Part shown: piece after piece, positions 30,364-38,651 of the stretch
Position numbering within the stretch: the first letter of the stretch is position 1
How the letters are laid out: the number at the start of each line of letters is the position of its first letter
Assembly (NCBI GenBank): GCA_023412655.1
Contig: JAEYNH010000207.1
Coordinates: 1-64,000 of the forward strand
Direction: 5' to 3'
Length of the DNA stretch: 64,000 nucleotides
Source of the DNA: Pseudomonadota bacterium
GTDB taxonomy: Bacteria; Pseudomonadota; Alphaproteobacteria; Caulobacterales; Caulobacteraceae
Translations under genes and position numbers: made by a program
Notes under the pieces: generated by a model
What the model was told of the DNA's origin: nothing
Database searches by the model: none
The model's input: only the letters and a program-made list of their open reading frames with translations

Positions 30364-30621
30364 ATGAACCTCTACGAGATCTGCGTCAGAGGGGCGCTCC
30401 GCGCCTACAAGTGGACGCTTTCACCCCTGATCGGCCGTAGCTGCCGTTTCGCCCCGACCTGTTCGGAGTATGCGGCGCAGGCGCTGATCGGGCATGGACC
30501 GGTGCGAGGCTCCTGGCTGACCGTGCGCCGGCTGTGCCGTTGTCATCCCTGGGGCGCGTCGGGCTGGGACCCGCCGCCGCCCCCGCGCCGCAAGGGCGCA
30601 GACTGGACGTGTGAGATATGA
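30364..30621 (+). CDS. yidD: membrane protein insertion efficiency factor YidD
   Basis: An 85-residue YidD. The conserved core is [20 protein letters not shown], then [20 protein letters not shown] and [16 protein letters not shown], including the cysteine-rich CSEY and CRCHP motifs. It assists YidC-dependent insertion of inner-membrane proteins. In many bacteria yidD lies in the rpmH-rnpA-yidC region; here it instead precedes thrS and overlaps its start by four bases (ATGA). Confidence 0.96.
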   Translation: MNLYEICVRGALRAYKWTLSPLIGRSCRFAPTCSEYAAQALIGHGPVRGSWLTVRRLCRCHPWGASGWDPPPPPRRKGADWTCEI

Positions 30622-32597
30622 TCGAACTGGTTTTCCCTGACGGCTCCAAGCGCGAGTTCGCCGAGGGCGTCACGGGCCGGGAGATCGCCGCGGGCATCTC
30701 CAAGAGCCTGGAGAAGAAGGCCATCCTGGTGGAGGTGGACGGCGAGCTGCTGGACCTCGATCGCGCCCTCGACAAGGGCGGCGCCTTCAAGATCCTGACG
30801 CGCGAGAGCCCCGAGGCCCTCGAGACCATCCGCCACGACGTGAGCCACATCATGGCCGAGGCGGTGCAGGAGCTGTTCCCGGGCACCCAGGTCACCATCG
30901 GCCCTGCCATCGAGGACGGCTTCTACTACGACTTCGCCCGCGACGAGCCGTTCAGCCTGGACGACCTGGCCAAGATCGAAGAGCGGATGAAGCAGATCGT
31001 CGACCGGGACGAGCCCATCCGCCGGGAAGAGTGGGACCGCGACGAGGCGATCCGGCACTTCCGCGAGATCGGCGAGGAGTACAAGGCCCAGATCATCGAG
31101 AGCATCCCGCCGGGCGAGAAGATCACCGTCTATCGCCAGGGCGAATGGAAGGACCTGTGCCGGGGACCGCACCTGCCGTCCACGAAGCACGTGGGCAAGG
31201 CGTTCAAGCTGACGAAGCTGGCCGGCGCCTACTGGCGGGGCGACCACCGCAATGCGCAGCTGCAGCGCATCTACGGCACGGCCTGGGCCTCGGAGGCCGA
31301 CCTTGAGGCCTACATCCACCGGATCGAGGAGGCCGAGAAGCGCGACCACCGCAAGATCGGCAGGGCCATGGACCTCTTCCACATGCAGGAAGAGGCCCGG
31401 GGCATGATCTTCTGGCACGCCAAGGGCTGGCAGCTCTACCGGTCGGTGGAATCCTACATGCGCCGCATGCTGGACGACGACGGCTATGTGGAGGTCAAGG
31501 CGCCCCAGATCATGGACCGAGAGCTGTGGGAGCGTTCCGGCCACTGGCAGAAGTTCGGCAAGAACATGTTCACCTGCGAGACGGAGGAGGGCGAGGCCCT
31601 GGCCGTCAAGCCGATGAACTGCCCCGGCCACGTCCAGATCTTCAACCACGGCCAGAAGAGCTATCGCGACCTGCCCCTGCGGATGGCCGAGTTCGGCGCC
31701 TGTCACCGCTACGAGCCCTCCGGCGCCCTGCACGGCATCTTCCGGGTCCGCGCCTTCACCCAGGACGACGCCCACATCTTCTGCCGCGAGGACCAGATCG
31801 AGGAAGAGGCGACCAAGTTCATCCGCCTGCTGGAGACGGTCTATCGCGACTGCGGCCTGGAGCTGCACGCGGTGAAGCTGGCCCTGCGCCCCGAGGAGCG
31901 GTTCGGCACCGACGAGGTCTGGGACGTGGCGGAGGCCAAGCTGGCCCGGGCGGCGCGCAATGCGGGGATCGAGGAGGTCGAGATGCTACCCGACGAGGGC
32001 GCCTTCTACGGCCCGAAGCTGGAGTTCCACCTGCGCGACGCCATTGGCCGCACCTGGCAGTGCGGCACGCTGCAGCTCGACTACGTCCTGCCCGAGCGGC
32101 TGGACGCCGAGTATGTGGCCGAGGACGGCTCGAAGCAGCGGCCGGTGATGCTGCACCGGGCGATCTGCGGCTCGATGGAGCGTTTCATCGGGGTGATGAT
32201 CGAAAACTACGCCGGCGCGTTTCCGCTCTGGCTGGCTCCCGTGCAGGTTGTGGTCGCAACGATTACGTCGGATGCTGACGGCTACGCCCGGGCGGCGGTC
32301 GAGTCGCTGAAGGCGAAAGGGCTGCGTGTGGAGCTCGATCTGCGTAACGAGAAGATCAACTACAAGGTGCGCGAGCACAGCCTGGCCAAGGTTCCGGTCA
32401 TCGCCGTGGTCGGCCGCCGTGAAGCCGAAGAAGGCAAGGTGGCCCTGCGGCGCCTGGGTTCCGACCGGCAGGAGATCCTGACCCTCGAAGAGGCCGCGAA
32501 GGTGCTTGCCGCCGAAGCCACCCCGCCCGACCTTGCCCGCAAGGCGGGTCTCGGCGCGCCTGCGGAGGGCGCGAACACCGAGATGGAGGCTGGATGA
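30618..32597 (+). CDS. thrS: threonine--tRNA ligase
   Basis: A 659-residue class II synthetase. The N-terminal TGS domain covers about 1-62 ([20 protein letters not shown]). The editing domain includes the [17 protein letters not shown] zinc-type site and [13 protein letters not shown]. The catalytic core shows [12 protein letters not shown] with the zinc Cys, then [19 protein letters not shown] and [14 protein letters not shown]; the anticodon domain is at the end ([10 protein letters not shown]). It overlaps both yidD and the following glycosyltransferase gene by four bases, so no attenuator or T-box-type leader separates it from yidD. Confidence 0.98.
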   Translation: MIELVFPDGSKREFAEGVTGREIAAGISKSLEKKAILVEVDGELLDLDRALDKGGAFKILTRESPEALETIRHDVSHIMAEAVQELFPGTQVTIGPAIEDGFYYDFARDEPFSLDDLAKIEERMKQIVDRDEPIRREEWDRDEAIRHFREIGEEYKAQIIESIPPGEKITVYRQGEWKDLCRGPHLPSTKHVGKAFKLTKLAGAYWRGDHRNAQLQRIYGTAWASEADLEAYIHRIEEAEKRDHRKIGRAMDLFHMQEEARGMIFWHAKGWQLYRSVESYMRRMLDDDGYVEVKAPQIMDRELWERSGHWQKFGKNMFTCETEEGEALAVKPMNCPGHVQIFNHGQKSYRDLPLRMAEFGACHRYEPSGALHGIFRVRAFTQDDAHIFCREDQIEEEATKFIRLLETVYRDCGLELHAVKLALRPEERFGTDEVWDVAEAKLARAARNAGIEEVEMLPDEGAFYGPKLEFHLRDAIGRTWQCGTLQLDYVLPERLDAEYVAEDGSKQRPVMLHRAICGSMERFIGVMIENYAGAFPLWLAPVQVVVATITSDADGYARAAVESLKAKGLRVELDLRNEKINYKVREHSLAKVPVIAVVGRREAEEGKVALRRLGSDRQEILTLEEAAKVLAAEATPPDLARKAGLGAPAEGANTEMEAG

Positions 32598-33553
32598 ACG
32601 GCGTCGCCGCACCCTTCGCTGCCGCCGGACGCGCGCCTGAGGGTCTGACCTCGGGCGCCGGGGCGGGCGATGGGCTGCAGGCCCGGCGCACGGTCTCGGT
32701 GGTCATGGTCGTCTACATGACCGGCGAGGCCCTGGCCCAGAGCCTCGACCGCGTGCTGGCCGATCCGCTGGTCGACGAGTTCGTCATCGTCGACAACGGT
32801 TCGAGCCCGGTGGAGGCCGAGCGCCTGCGCGACCTCGCGGCCCGCGACGGCCGGACCGTCCTGCTGTCGGGTCACGGCAATGTCGGATTCGCGCGCGGGG
32901 CGAACCTCGGGGCCCGGCAGGCGCGCGGCGACCTGCTGGTCTTCCTCAATCCCGACGCCTTCCTGCAGCCCGGCTGCATCGCCGAGCTGGTGCGCGAGGT
33001 CGAGGGCCGTCCCTCGCCGTGCATCGTCGGCGGGCGGATCCTCAACGCCGACCGCACCGAGCAACGGGGCGCCCGGCGCGGCGACATCACCCCGGTGAGC
33101 GCCCTGCTGTCCCTCAGCGGCCTGGCGCGCCGTCTGCCCGGCCTTGACCGCTACGAGGTCCACTGGGAGGGCGAGGCCGAGCCCAGCGCCGCGGCCAGCG
33201 TGCCCACCATCTCGGGCGCCTGCTTCTGCATGCGGCGGGCCGACTTCGAGGCGGTCGGCGGCTTCGACGAGGGCTATTTCCTGCACGTGGAGGACGTGGA
33301 CCTGTGCTGGCGGGTGCGCCGCCAGGGCGGGCAGGTGCTGTTCCATCCCAAGGCCGAGGTGGTTCACCTGGGCCACACCAGCCTCGCCAGCCCGCTGAAG
33401 GTCGAGTTCCACAAGGGCGTGGGCCTGGCCCGCTACTTCCGCAAGCGCGCCGAGGGCCTGGGCCAGCAGGCCGTGGCCTGGCTGCTCTCGCCGGTGATCG
33501 TCGCCACCGCCCTGGTGCGGCCGCTCATGTGGCGGATGAAGGCCCGGCCCTAG
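32594..33553 (+). CDS. glycosyltransferase family 2 protein
   Basis: A 319-residue GT-A glycosyltransferase of the rhamnosyltransferase-like group. The domain starts at about residue 33 ([19 protein letters not shown]), with [30 protein letters not shown] and [12 protein letters not shown] (the DxD-like metal site). [20 protein letters not shown] is the conserved acceptor/catalytic segment. It probably adds a sugar to a lipopolysaccharide or capsule chain at the inner face of the membrane. The first 30 residues are a low-complexity extension. The ATG overlaps the thrS stop by four bases. Confidence 0.92.
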   Translation: MNGVAAPFAAAGRAPEGLTSGAGAGDGLQARRTVSVVMVVYMTGEALAQSLDRVLADPLVDEFVIVDNGSSPVEAERLRDLAARDGRTVLLSGHGNVGFARGANLGARQARGDLLVFLNPDAFLQPGCIAELVREVEGRPSPCIVGGRILNADRTEQRGARRGDITPVSALLSLSGLARRLPGLDRYEVHWEGEAEPSAAASVPTISGACFCMRRADFEAVGGFDEGYFLHVEDVDLCWRVRRQGGQVLFHPKAEVVHLGHTSLASPLKVEFHKGVGLARYFRKRAEGLGQQAVAWLLSPVIVATALVRPLMWRMKARP

Positions 33554-33556
33554 GCC

Positions 33557-34468
33557 CTAGGCGGGCGGGAACGGCCCCGCCCGGCTCAGCGAACTGGCGG
33601 GCGCCTTGCCCAGCAGGTCCGACACCCAGCGGCCGATCCCGATCAGCTTGCCAAGGTCGTAGCCGGTTTCGAAGCCGGCTCGCTCCAGCATGTAGACCAG
33701 GTCCTCGGTGCCGATGTTGCCCGTGGCGTTGGGGGCGAAGGGGCAGCCGCCCAGGCCGCCGACGCTGGCGTCCAGCACATCCACCCCCGCCTCGACGCCC
33801 GCGTAGGCGTTGGCCAGGCCCGTGTTGCGCGTGTCGTGAAAATGCAGCCGCAGGGGCGTGCGGCCGGCCGCCTTGCGCGCCGCCTCGACCCGGCGCCGCA
33901 CGGTCCAGGGGTCGGCCACGCCGATGGTGTCGGCGAGGGCGATCTCGGCCACCCGCATGTCCGCCGCGGCCCGGACGATCTCCACCACCCGCTCCTCGGG
34001 CACCTCGCCGTCGAAGGGGCAGCCGAAAGCCACCGAGATGGTGACCGTGATCGGCGGGTTCTCCAGGCGGCGGGCGGCGACGATGCCGGCCAGGGTGTCC
34101 ACCTGCTCCGCCGTCGAGGCGCCCTGGTTGCGGATGCCGAAGCCGTCGGTGGCGCAGACCACCACATTGGCCTCGTCGCACCCGGCCTCCACGCAGCGGT
34201 CCCAGCCGCGCTGGTTCAGCACCAGGCCGATCCGCGAACGGCCCGCCGGCCTGGCGCCGGGAGGCTTCAGGGCGGCCATGATCTCCTCGGCGCCCGCCAT
34301 CTGCGGCACGCGCTTGGGATTGACGAAGGACACCACCTCCATCCGTCGGGCGCCGGCCTCGTCCAGCCTGTGGATCAGTTCGAGCTTCTGCTCGATGTCC
34401 AGGAGGGTCTTCTCGTTCTGAAGGCCGTCCCGCGGGCCGACCTCCACGATCTCGATGCGGCGGCTCAT
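33557..34468 (-). CDS. hydroxymethylglutaryl-CoA lyase
   Basis: A 303-residue TIM-barrel enzyme of the HMG-CoA lyase-like group, splitting HMG-CoA into acetoacetate and acetyl-CoA in leucine breakdown. EIVEVGPRDGLQNEKTLLD contains the conserved Arg-Asp pair; MEVVSFVNPKRVPQMAGAEE and LHFHDTRNTGLANAYAGVEA follow. The active-site cysteine loop is GLGGCPFAPNATGN. No other leucine-degradation genes are adjacent; it converges with the GT2 gene and lies four bases downstream of the GT39 gene on the same strand. A related lyase on a similar acyl-CoA is possible. Confidence 0.92.
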   Translation of the reverse strand: MSRRIEIVEVGPRDGLQNEKTLLDIEQKLELIHRLDEAGARRMEVVSFVNPKRVPQMAGAEEIMAALKPPGARPAGRSRIGLVLNQRGWDRCVEAGCDEANVVVCATDGFGIRNQGASTAEQVDTLAGIVAARRLENPPITVTISVAFGCPFDGEVPEERVVEIVRAAADMRVAEIALADTIGVADPWTVRRRVEAARKAAGRTPLRLHFHDTRNTGLANAYAGVEAGVDVLDASVGGLGGCPFAPNATGNIGTEDLVYMLERAGFETGYDLGKLIGIGRWVSDLLGKAPASSLSRAGPFPPA

Positions 34469-34472
34469 GACC

Positions 34473-36152
34473 TCACCTCGTACGCTCCTCCGGCGGGACG
34501 GCGGGGACGTACACCCGCAGGCTCACCTCGTCGCCCTTGGAATAGTTCAGGCCCTCCACCCGGGCCACTTCACGCACGGCGACCCCGCGGGCGGCGAGAT
34601 GCTCGCGGAAGGCCGGCTCCTCGACGGCCTCGACGATGGCCGGGCGGTTCTCGGCGATGGCCTGGGCCGCTTCCGCCGGTCCGTGCAGCTCGGTGGGGGT
34701 GCCCAGGCCGAAGACCAGGCTGGGCTCGGCGTAGCCGGCGACGGCGATAGGCGCCTCGGCCACGCCCTGCCTCGGCAGCAGCCGGGCCTCGGACATGGCC
34801 CGCTCGAGCCGGGCCGAGACCCACAGCGGATCGAGGCGCGGCGCCAGGCCCGCCGCCAGGACCCCATGCCCCAGCACGCCCAGCACCAGGGCCGCGGCGA
34901 CGCCTTCGCGCACCGCGCCCTTCACCGTCAGGTAGCCGCCCACCAGGCCCGCGGCGGCGAGCAGCAGGGCGGCGAGGGCGGCGGCCCAGGCGTCCCCGGC
35001 GTCGCCATAGAGGCTGAGCAGATAGATCACGCCCCCCGCCAGGGCCACGCCCACCAGGGCCGCCAGGATGGCGCCGGCCCAGCGGGACTTGGGTCCCACG
35101 GGCTGGACGAGGGCCGCCGCCGCCAGCCAGGCCAGGGCGCCATAGGTGGGCAGCGGATAGTGCGGCAACTTGGTGGGCGTCAGCTCGAACAGCAGCCAGG
35201 CGGGCAGCAGCCAGGCGACGGCGAAGCGAACCCCCGGCTCGGCCCGCCGCGTCCAGGCTGCCACCAGGGCCGCCGGCAGCAGCAGGGTGATGGGAAAGGC
35301 CAGGATCGGCGTCAGCAGGGTGTGATACCCCGGCGGCGCCCCGTGGGTCTCCTGACCACCGGCCAGCTTGGGCGCCAGGTCGGCGCCGATGGCCTCGCTC
35401 CAGAAGCCGCCGTCGGTGGCCACGGTGACCGCCCCGGCCCAGGGCCCGACGATGGCCACGATGGCGATCAGGCCCCAGTACCAGTGCAGCCGCCCCAGCC
35501 AGCCGACCCGCCGGTCCCACAGGCACAGGGTCAGCATGGTCAGCGCCACCACCAGCGGCCCCACCGGCCCTTTCACCAGGGTGGAGACGCCTAGCCCCGT
35601 CCAGAACAGCGCCTCGGTGCGCCAGCCGGCCGGCGGCCCGTCCCGGGCGGCGGCGTAGAGCCGGCCGAGGGCGGCGAGGGCCAGGATGGTGGAGCCGGCG
35701 AGCACCGCGTCGGTCTTGGCGATGAAGGCTTCGGTGGAGAGCAGGAAGGTGGCCCCCAGCAGGGCCCCGGCCGCCAGCCCCGCGGGGCCTCCGAAGAAGG
35801 CCGCCGCGCCCCAGGCGCAGGCCGCCGCCGCCAGCATCGCCCCCAGCAGGGACGGCAGGCGGTAGGCCCAGATCTCCCGCGCCTCGGCGCTGGAGACCAG
35901 GTCCACCGTGGCCGCCTGCAGCCAGTGGATGCCCACCGGCTTCTTGAACCGGGGCTGGTCCTGGAACTGGATGACCACATAGTCGCCCGTCTCCAGCATC
36001 TGGGCGGTGGCCTGGGCGAAGCGTGATTCGTCCCGGTCGAGGGGCGGCACGGCCACAAGTCCCGGCAATCCGGCCACGAAGGCGATGAAAGCGGCCGCGG
36101 CCGGGCCGCGCCAGCCGCGGCTCCAGTAGGCGATCAGGCGGTCGAGCGTCAT
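34473..36152 (-). CDS. glycosyltransferase family 39 (ArnT-like) membrane protein
   Basis: A 559-residue GT-C transferase with about 12 transmembrane helices. The catalytic first periplasmic loop reads PPLDRDESRFAQATAQMLET (the Asp-Glu pair is the family's metal/acceptor site), followed by VIQFQDQPRFKKPVGIHWLQ. FLLSTEAFIAKTDAVLAGS is another ArnT-type segment. The C-terminal 100 residues form a soluble domain. It should transfer a sugar from polyprenyl phosphate to lipid A or a protein on the periplasmic face. The ATG at 36152 faces a polyprenyl-phosphate GT2 gene across 43 bases, suggesting donor synthesis and use are encoded together. Confidence 0.9.
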   Translation of the reverse strand: MTLDRLIAYWSRGWRGPAAAAFIAFVAGLPGLVAVPPLDRDESRFAQATAQMLETGDYVVIQFQDQPRFKKPVGIHWLQAATVDLVSSAEAREIWAYRLPSLLGAMLAAAACAWGAAAFFGGPAGLAAGALLGATFLLSTEAFIAKTDAVLAGSTILALAALGRLYAAARDGPPAGWRTEALFWTGLGVSTLVKGPVGPLVVALTMLTLCLWDRRVGWLGRLHWYWGLIAIVAIVGPWAGAVTVATDGGFWSEAIGADLAPKLAGGQETHGAPPGYHTLLTPILAFPITLLLPAALVAAWTRRAEPGVRFAVAWLLPAWLLFELTPTKLPHYPLPTYGALAWLAAAALVQPVGPKSRWAGAILAALVGVALAGGVIYLLSLYGDAGDAWAAALAALLLAAAGLVGGYLTVKGAVREGVAAALVLGVLGHGVLAAGLAPRLDPLWVSARLERAMSEARLLPRQGVAEAPIAVAGYAEPSLVFGLGTPTELHGPAEAAQAIAENRPAIVEAVEEPAFREHLAARGVAVREVARVEGLNYSKGDEVSLRVYVPAVPPEERTR

Positions 36153-36195
36153 TGCGCCTCTAGTAGCACGATCCGTCCTTCCGCTATGGGGAGGC

Positions 36196-36921
36196 ATGGC
36201 GAAAGCGCCCGACATCTCGGTAGTTGTTCCGGTCTTCGATGAGGAGGGCGCCGCCCCGGCGCTCGCCCGGGAGATCGCCGCGGCCTTTGCCGGCCGCGAC
36301 TATGAAATCGTCTTCGTGGACGACGCCAGCCGGGACGGCACGCGCGCCGCGCTGGCGGCGCTGAAGACGGAGATCCCCCAGCTTCGGGTGGTGGCCCACC
36401 GCCGCAACGCCGGGCAGAGCCGGGCCATCCGCACCGGCGTGCTGGCCGCCCGCTCGCCGGTGATCGTCACCCTCGACGGCGACGGGCAGAACGACCCGGC
36501 CGACGGGCCGGGGCTGGCGGACGTGCTGGCGGCCGGTCCCGACGACCTGGCCATGGTCGGCGGCGAGCGGGTCAAGCGTCAGGACAGCCGGGCCAAGAAG
36601 ATCGCCTCCAAGGTCGGCAACGGCGTGCGCAAGCGGCTGCTGAAGGACGAGGCCAACGACACCGGCTGCGGGCTCAAGGCGTTCCGGCGCGAGGCCTTCC
36701 TGCGCCTGCCCTACTTCGACCACATGCACCGCTACCTGCCGGCGCTGATGATCCGCGAGGGCTTCAGGTCGGAGTTCCGGCCGGTGAACCACCGTCACCG
36801 CGAGACCGGCCGGTCGAAGTACACCAACCTCGGCCGGCTCTGGGCCTCGGCCTCCGACCTCCTGGGCGTGATGTGGCTGCAGTCCCGGTCGCGGACGCCG
36901 GGCGGCTGGGACGAGGCCTGA
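36196..36921 (+). CDS. glycosyltransferase family 2, polyprenyl-phosphate sugar synthase type
   Basis: A 241-residue GT2 enzyme of the dolichol-phosphate-mannose synthase/ArnC group. PDISVVVPVFDEEGAAPALA, YEIVFVDDASRDGTRAAL, RNAGQSRAIRTGVLAARSPV and TLDGDGQNDPADGPGLADVL (metal site) are clear, and GCGLKAFRREAFLRLPYFD plus HRHRETGRSKY close the domain. No C-terminal transmembrane helices are present, unlike ArnC. It likely charges undecaprenyl phosphate for the divergent GT39 transferase. In Caulobacter lipid A carries galacturonate, so a uronic-acid donor is plausible but unproven. Confidence 0.9.
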   Translation: MAKAPDISVVVPVFDEEGAAPALAREIAAAFAGRDYEIVFVDDASRDGTRAALAALKTEIPQLRVVAHRRNAGQSRAIRTGVLAARSPVIVTLDGDGQNDPADGPGLADVLAAGPDDLAMVGGERVKRQDSRAKKIASKVGNGVRKRLLKDEANDTGCGLKAFRREAFLRLPYFDHMHRYLPALMIREGFRSEFRPVNHRHRETGRSKYTNLGRLWASASDLLGVMWLQSRSRTPGGWDEA

Positions 36922-36940
36922 CCTAAGGGCAGAGCTCAAT

Positions 36941-37004
36941 CAGGCCCGATCTGTCTCAGGCCCGATCTGTCTCAGGCCCGATCCGTCTCAGGCCCGATCT
37001 GTCT
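36941..37004 (+). repeat. four tandem copies of a 16-bp unit
   Basis: The unit CAGGCCCGATCTGTCT is repeated four times without gaps; copy three has one change (C for T in ATCCGT). A fifth copy starts (CAGG) and then diverges. It lies between the GT2 stop at 36921 and a possible 22-residue minus-strand gene whose stop codon touches the last copy. Confidence 0.95.
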
Positions 37005-37072
37005 CAGGTGAGGGCGCTGAACATCAGGGTGACGACGATCACGTCGAACGCCTTCAGCGCGAATTGAATCAT
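37004..37072 (-). CDS. possible 22-residue hydrophobic small protein
   Basis: The frame begins MIQFALKAFDVIVVTLMF and ends SALT. It would form a single short membrane helix. The upstream GGAC gives only a weak ribosome-binding site. Its stop codon adjoins the tandem repeat. It could be a small membrane protein or chance coding in an otherwise gene-free 207-bp interval. Confidence 0.35.
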   Translation of the reverse strand: MIQFALKAFDVIVVTLMFSALT

Positions 37073-37128
37073 GGCCCGGTCCGTGGTCGAAGGTTGTCCT
37101 CACGGCCAAGCAAGACCGGCGCCAATCC

Positions 37129-37443
37129 ATGGCCCTCTTCTTCGATGCGGACTGGTTCGACGCCCGGCTCTCGGAGCGGGGGCTTTCGCGCGAGGTGCTG
37201 GCGGCGGTGGCCGGCCTCGGCCCGGAGGACCTTGCCCTGGTGTTCAAGGACCAGCGGGAACTTTCGGCCGCCCAGGTGGCGGCCTTTGCCGAGCTGCTGG
37301 GCGTGGAGCCGGCTCAGGTGGCCGACCGCGCGGGGGTCTCGACGCCCGTTCCCGCCTCGGTCCCAGGCGAGGACGACCGGCTGGCGGCCTTGGAGAAGCG
37401 GGTGGCGGCGCTGGAGGCCGAGGTGGCCCGCCTGAAGCGCTAG
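37129..37443 (+). CDS. small HTH-like protein with C-terminal coiled coil
   Basis: A 104-residue protein. Residues about 10-65 resemble a helix-turn-helix (GLSREVLAAVAGLGPEDLAL, then LSAAQVAAFAELLGVEPAQV), in the style of XRE-type domains. A Pro/Ala linker follows, then a perfect short heptad coiled coil, LAALEKRVAALEAEVARLKR, at the end. It may be a DNA-binding or adaptor protein, but neither partner nor target is indicated. The stop overlaps the convergent small gene's stop by four bases. Confidence 0.65.
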   Translation: MALFFDADWFDARLSERGLSREVLAAVAGLGPEDLALVFKDQRELSAAQVAAFAELLGVEPAQVADRAGVSTPVPASVPGEDDRLAALEKRVAALEAEVARLKR

Positions 37444-37772
37444 ACCTCGGTCCTGGCCTTGCGGCCGGCCCGGGCGCGCCGATCCTTGGAGCCCGACCAC
37501 TCCACCTTGTTGTAGGCGCCCCGGGCGGCCTCGATGTGCAGCGGGCCGGCCCGCAGGCCGCGCTTCTGGCCTTCCTGGCCCATCAGCTGGGCGGCGAACG
37601 CCGCATCGGCGTCGGCGCCCACCGGCGAGGGCTGGCGCACCGGCGAGGCGGGGACCACCACCGGCAGGCGCGGGGGATGCGGCTCGCCGGCGTCGTCCCG
37701 CGCGCCGTTCTCGGCTCTGACGACCTTGCCCACCTGGGCCGCGCGGCGGATGCGATCAATTCGGGACATCAT
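37440..37772 (-). CDS. hypothetical protein, basic, upstream of HTH-coil gene
   Basis: A 110-residue basic protein that I do not recognise by name. The N-terminus MMSRIDRIRRAAQVGKVVRA is helical and basic; the middle is Pro-rich (PHPPRLPVVVPASPV). The C-terminal third (AAFAAQLMGQEGQKRGLRAG, then IEAARGAYNKVEWSGSKDRR) looks like a conserved short domain. It lies 61 bases downstream of phaR on the same strand, so co-transcription with phaR is possible. Start choice between the two adjacent ATG codons is arbitrary. Confidence 0.65.
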   Translation of the reverse strand: MMSRIDRIRRAAQVGKVVRAENGARDDAGEPHPPRLPVVVPASPVRQPSPVGADADAAFAAQLMGQEGQKRGLRAGPLHIEAARGAYNKVEWSGSKDRRARAGRKARTEV

Positions 37773-37833
37773 GTGCCTGTGGCTGCAATGGGCGGGCCAA
37801 CCTCGACCTCCAACTCACCCCAACTCGCCGACG

Positions 37834-38472
37834 TCAGCCTTTCGAGGCCAGCTTGTCGATCTGCGCCTGCATCTCGGCCATCTGCTTGCGCAGCAGCGTA
37901 AGCGCCTCGTCGCTCGCCGGTTCCGCCTTGGCGGCGGGGGGCGGCGGGGCCGGCGCCGGCTCCGCCTTGGCCGCGGGGGCGTAGGCGAAGGGCGAGAACA
38001 TCTTCATCGCCCGGTCGAACAGCTGCAGGTTCTGGCGGATCTGGTCCTCATAGGCGCCCATGCCCGCACCCATGCCCGCACCGGGCGCGACGCCCGCCCC
38101 GCTCATGGCGCTGCGCAGCCGCTCCTGCTGCTGGGCGAAAGAGGCCAGCGACAGCTCCAGATAGCTGGGCAGGAAGGCCTGCATGGAGTTGCCGTAGAAG
38201 CTGATGAGCTGGCGGAGGAACTGGATCGGCAGCAGGGACTGGCCCTGGCTCTTCTCCTCCTCCTCGAAGATGATCTGGGTGAGGACCGTGCGGGTGATGT
38301 CCTCGTTGGTCTTGGCGTCATAGACCACGAAGTCCACGCCCCGCTTCACCATGTCGGCCAGGTGCTCGAGGGTGACGTAGCTTGACGATGCTGTGTTGTA
38401 GAGCCGCCGGTTGGCGTACTTCTTGATGACGACGCGCTCGCCCTCGCCGCCGGATTCCTGGGTGTCTGCCAT
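37834..38472 (-). CDS. phaR: polyhydroxyalkanoate synthesis repressor PhaR
   Basis: A 212-residue regulator that binds both PHA granules and DNA, coupling phasin and synthesis-gene expression to granule surface. The N-terminal DNA-binding accumulation-regulator domain is unmistakable: VVIKKYANRRLYNTASSSYV, then TLEHLADMVKRGVDFVVYDA and TNEDITRTVLTQIIFEEE. The PHB-accumulation domain follows (LLPIQFLRQLISFYGNSMQA), with an Ala/Pro-rich linker and a final coiled coil. It is divergent from phaA-phaB across 179 bases that contain a PhaR-type dyad. Confidence 0.97.
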   Translation of the reverse strand: MADTQESGGEGERVVIKKYANRRLYNTASSSYVTLEHLADMVKRGVDFVVYDAKTNEDITRTVLTQIIFEEEEKSQGQSLLPIQFLRQLISFYGNSMQAFLPSYLELSLASFAQQQERLRSAMSGAGVAPGAGMGAGMGAYEDQIRQNLQLFDRAMKMFSPFAYAPAAKAEPAPAPPPPAAKAEPASDEALTLLRKQMAEMQAQIDKLASKG

Positions 38473-38514
38473 CCCTGATCCTTATGCGTAGGCCGGCTTA
38501 CGGCCGACCTCGTT

Positions 38515-38525
38515 CTGCGCCGCAG
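38515..38525. promoter_or_regulatory. candidate PhaR operator, CTGC-N3-GCAG
   Basis: CTGCGCCGCAG fits the CTGC-N3/4-GCAG recognition pattern described for Paracoccus denitrificans PhaR. It lies 43 bases upstream of the phaR start, within the phaR/phaA divergent region, where it could mediate autoregulation and control of phaA. A second TGC-type dyad lies 8 bases away. Confidence 0.5.
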
Positions 38526-38533
38526 TATCGCGG

Positions 38534-38545
38534 ATGCGAGCGCAT
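38534..38545. promoter_or_regulatory. second dyad in phaR/phaA region
   Basis: ATGCGAGCGCAT is a perfect dyad (arms ATGCG and CGCAT, spacer AG) just beyond the CTGC-N3-GCAG site. Its TGC/GCA halves suggest a second PhaR half-site pair, which is inference. Confidence 0.35.
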
Positions 38546-38651
38546 AAGCAAATGTCCTCGAAGGATTCGGGCCACAGGTCTTGCCCCCGGCCTTTGGCTT
38601 GCCGATAGAAGAAGCCGGGCCGCGTAGCATCAGTCTTCAGGAGCCGCCGTC

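Noticed and set aside
31600..32600. A switch to lower GC and different codon use near the end of thrS as a sign of transfer
   Set aside because: The change is slight and falls within the conserved anticodon domain; the protein remains full length and typical.
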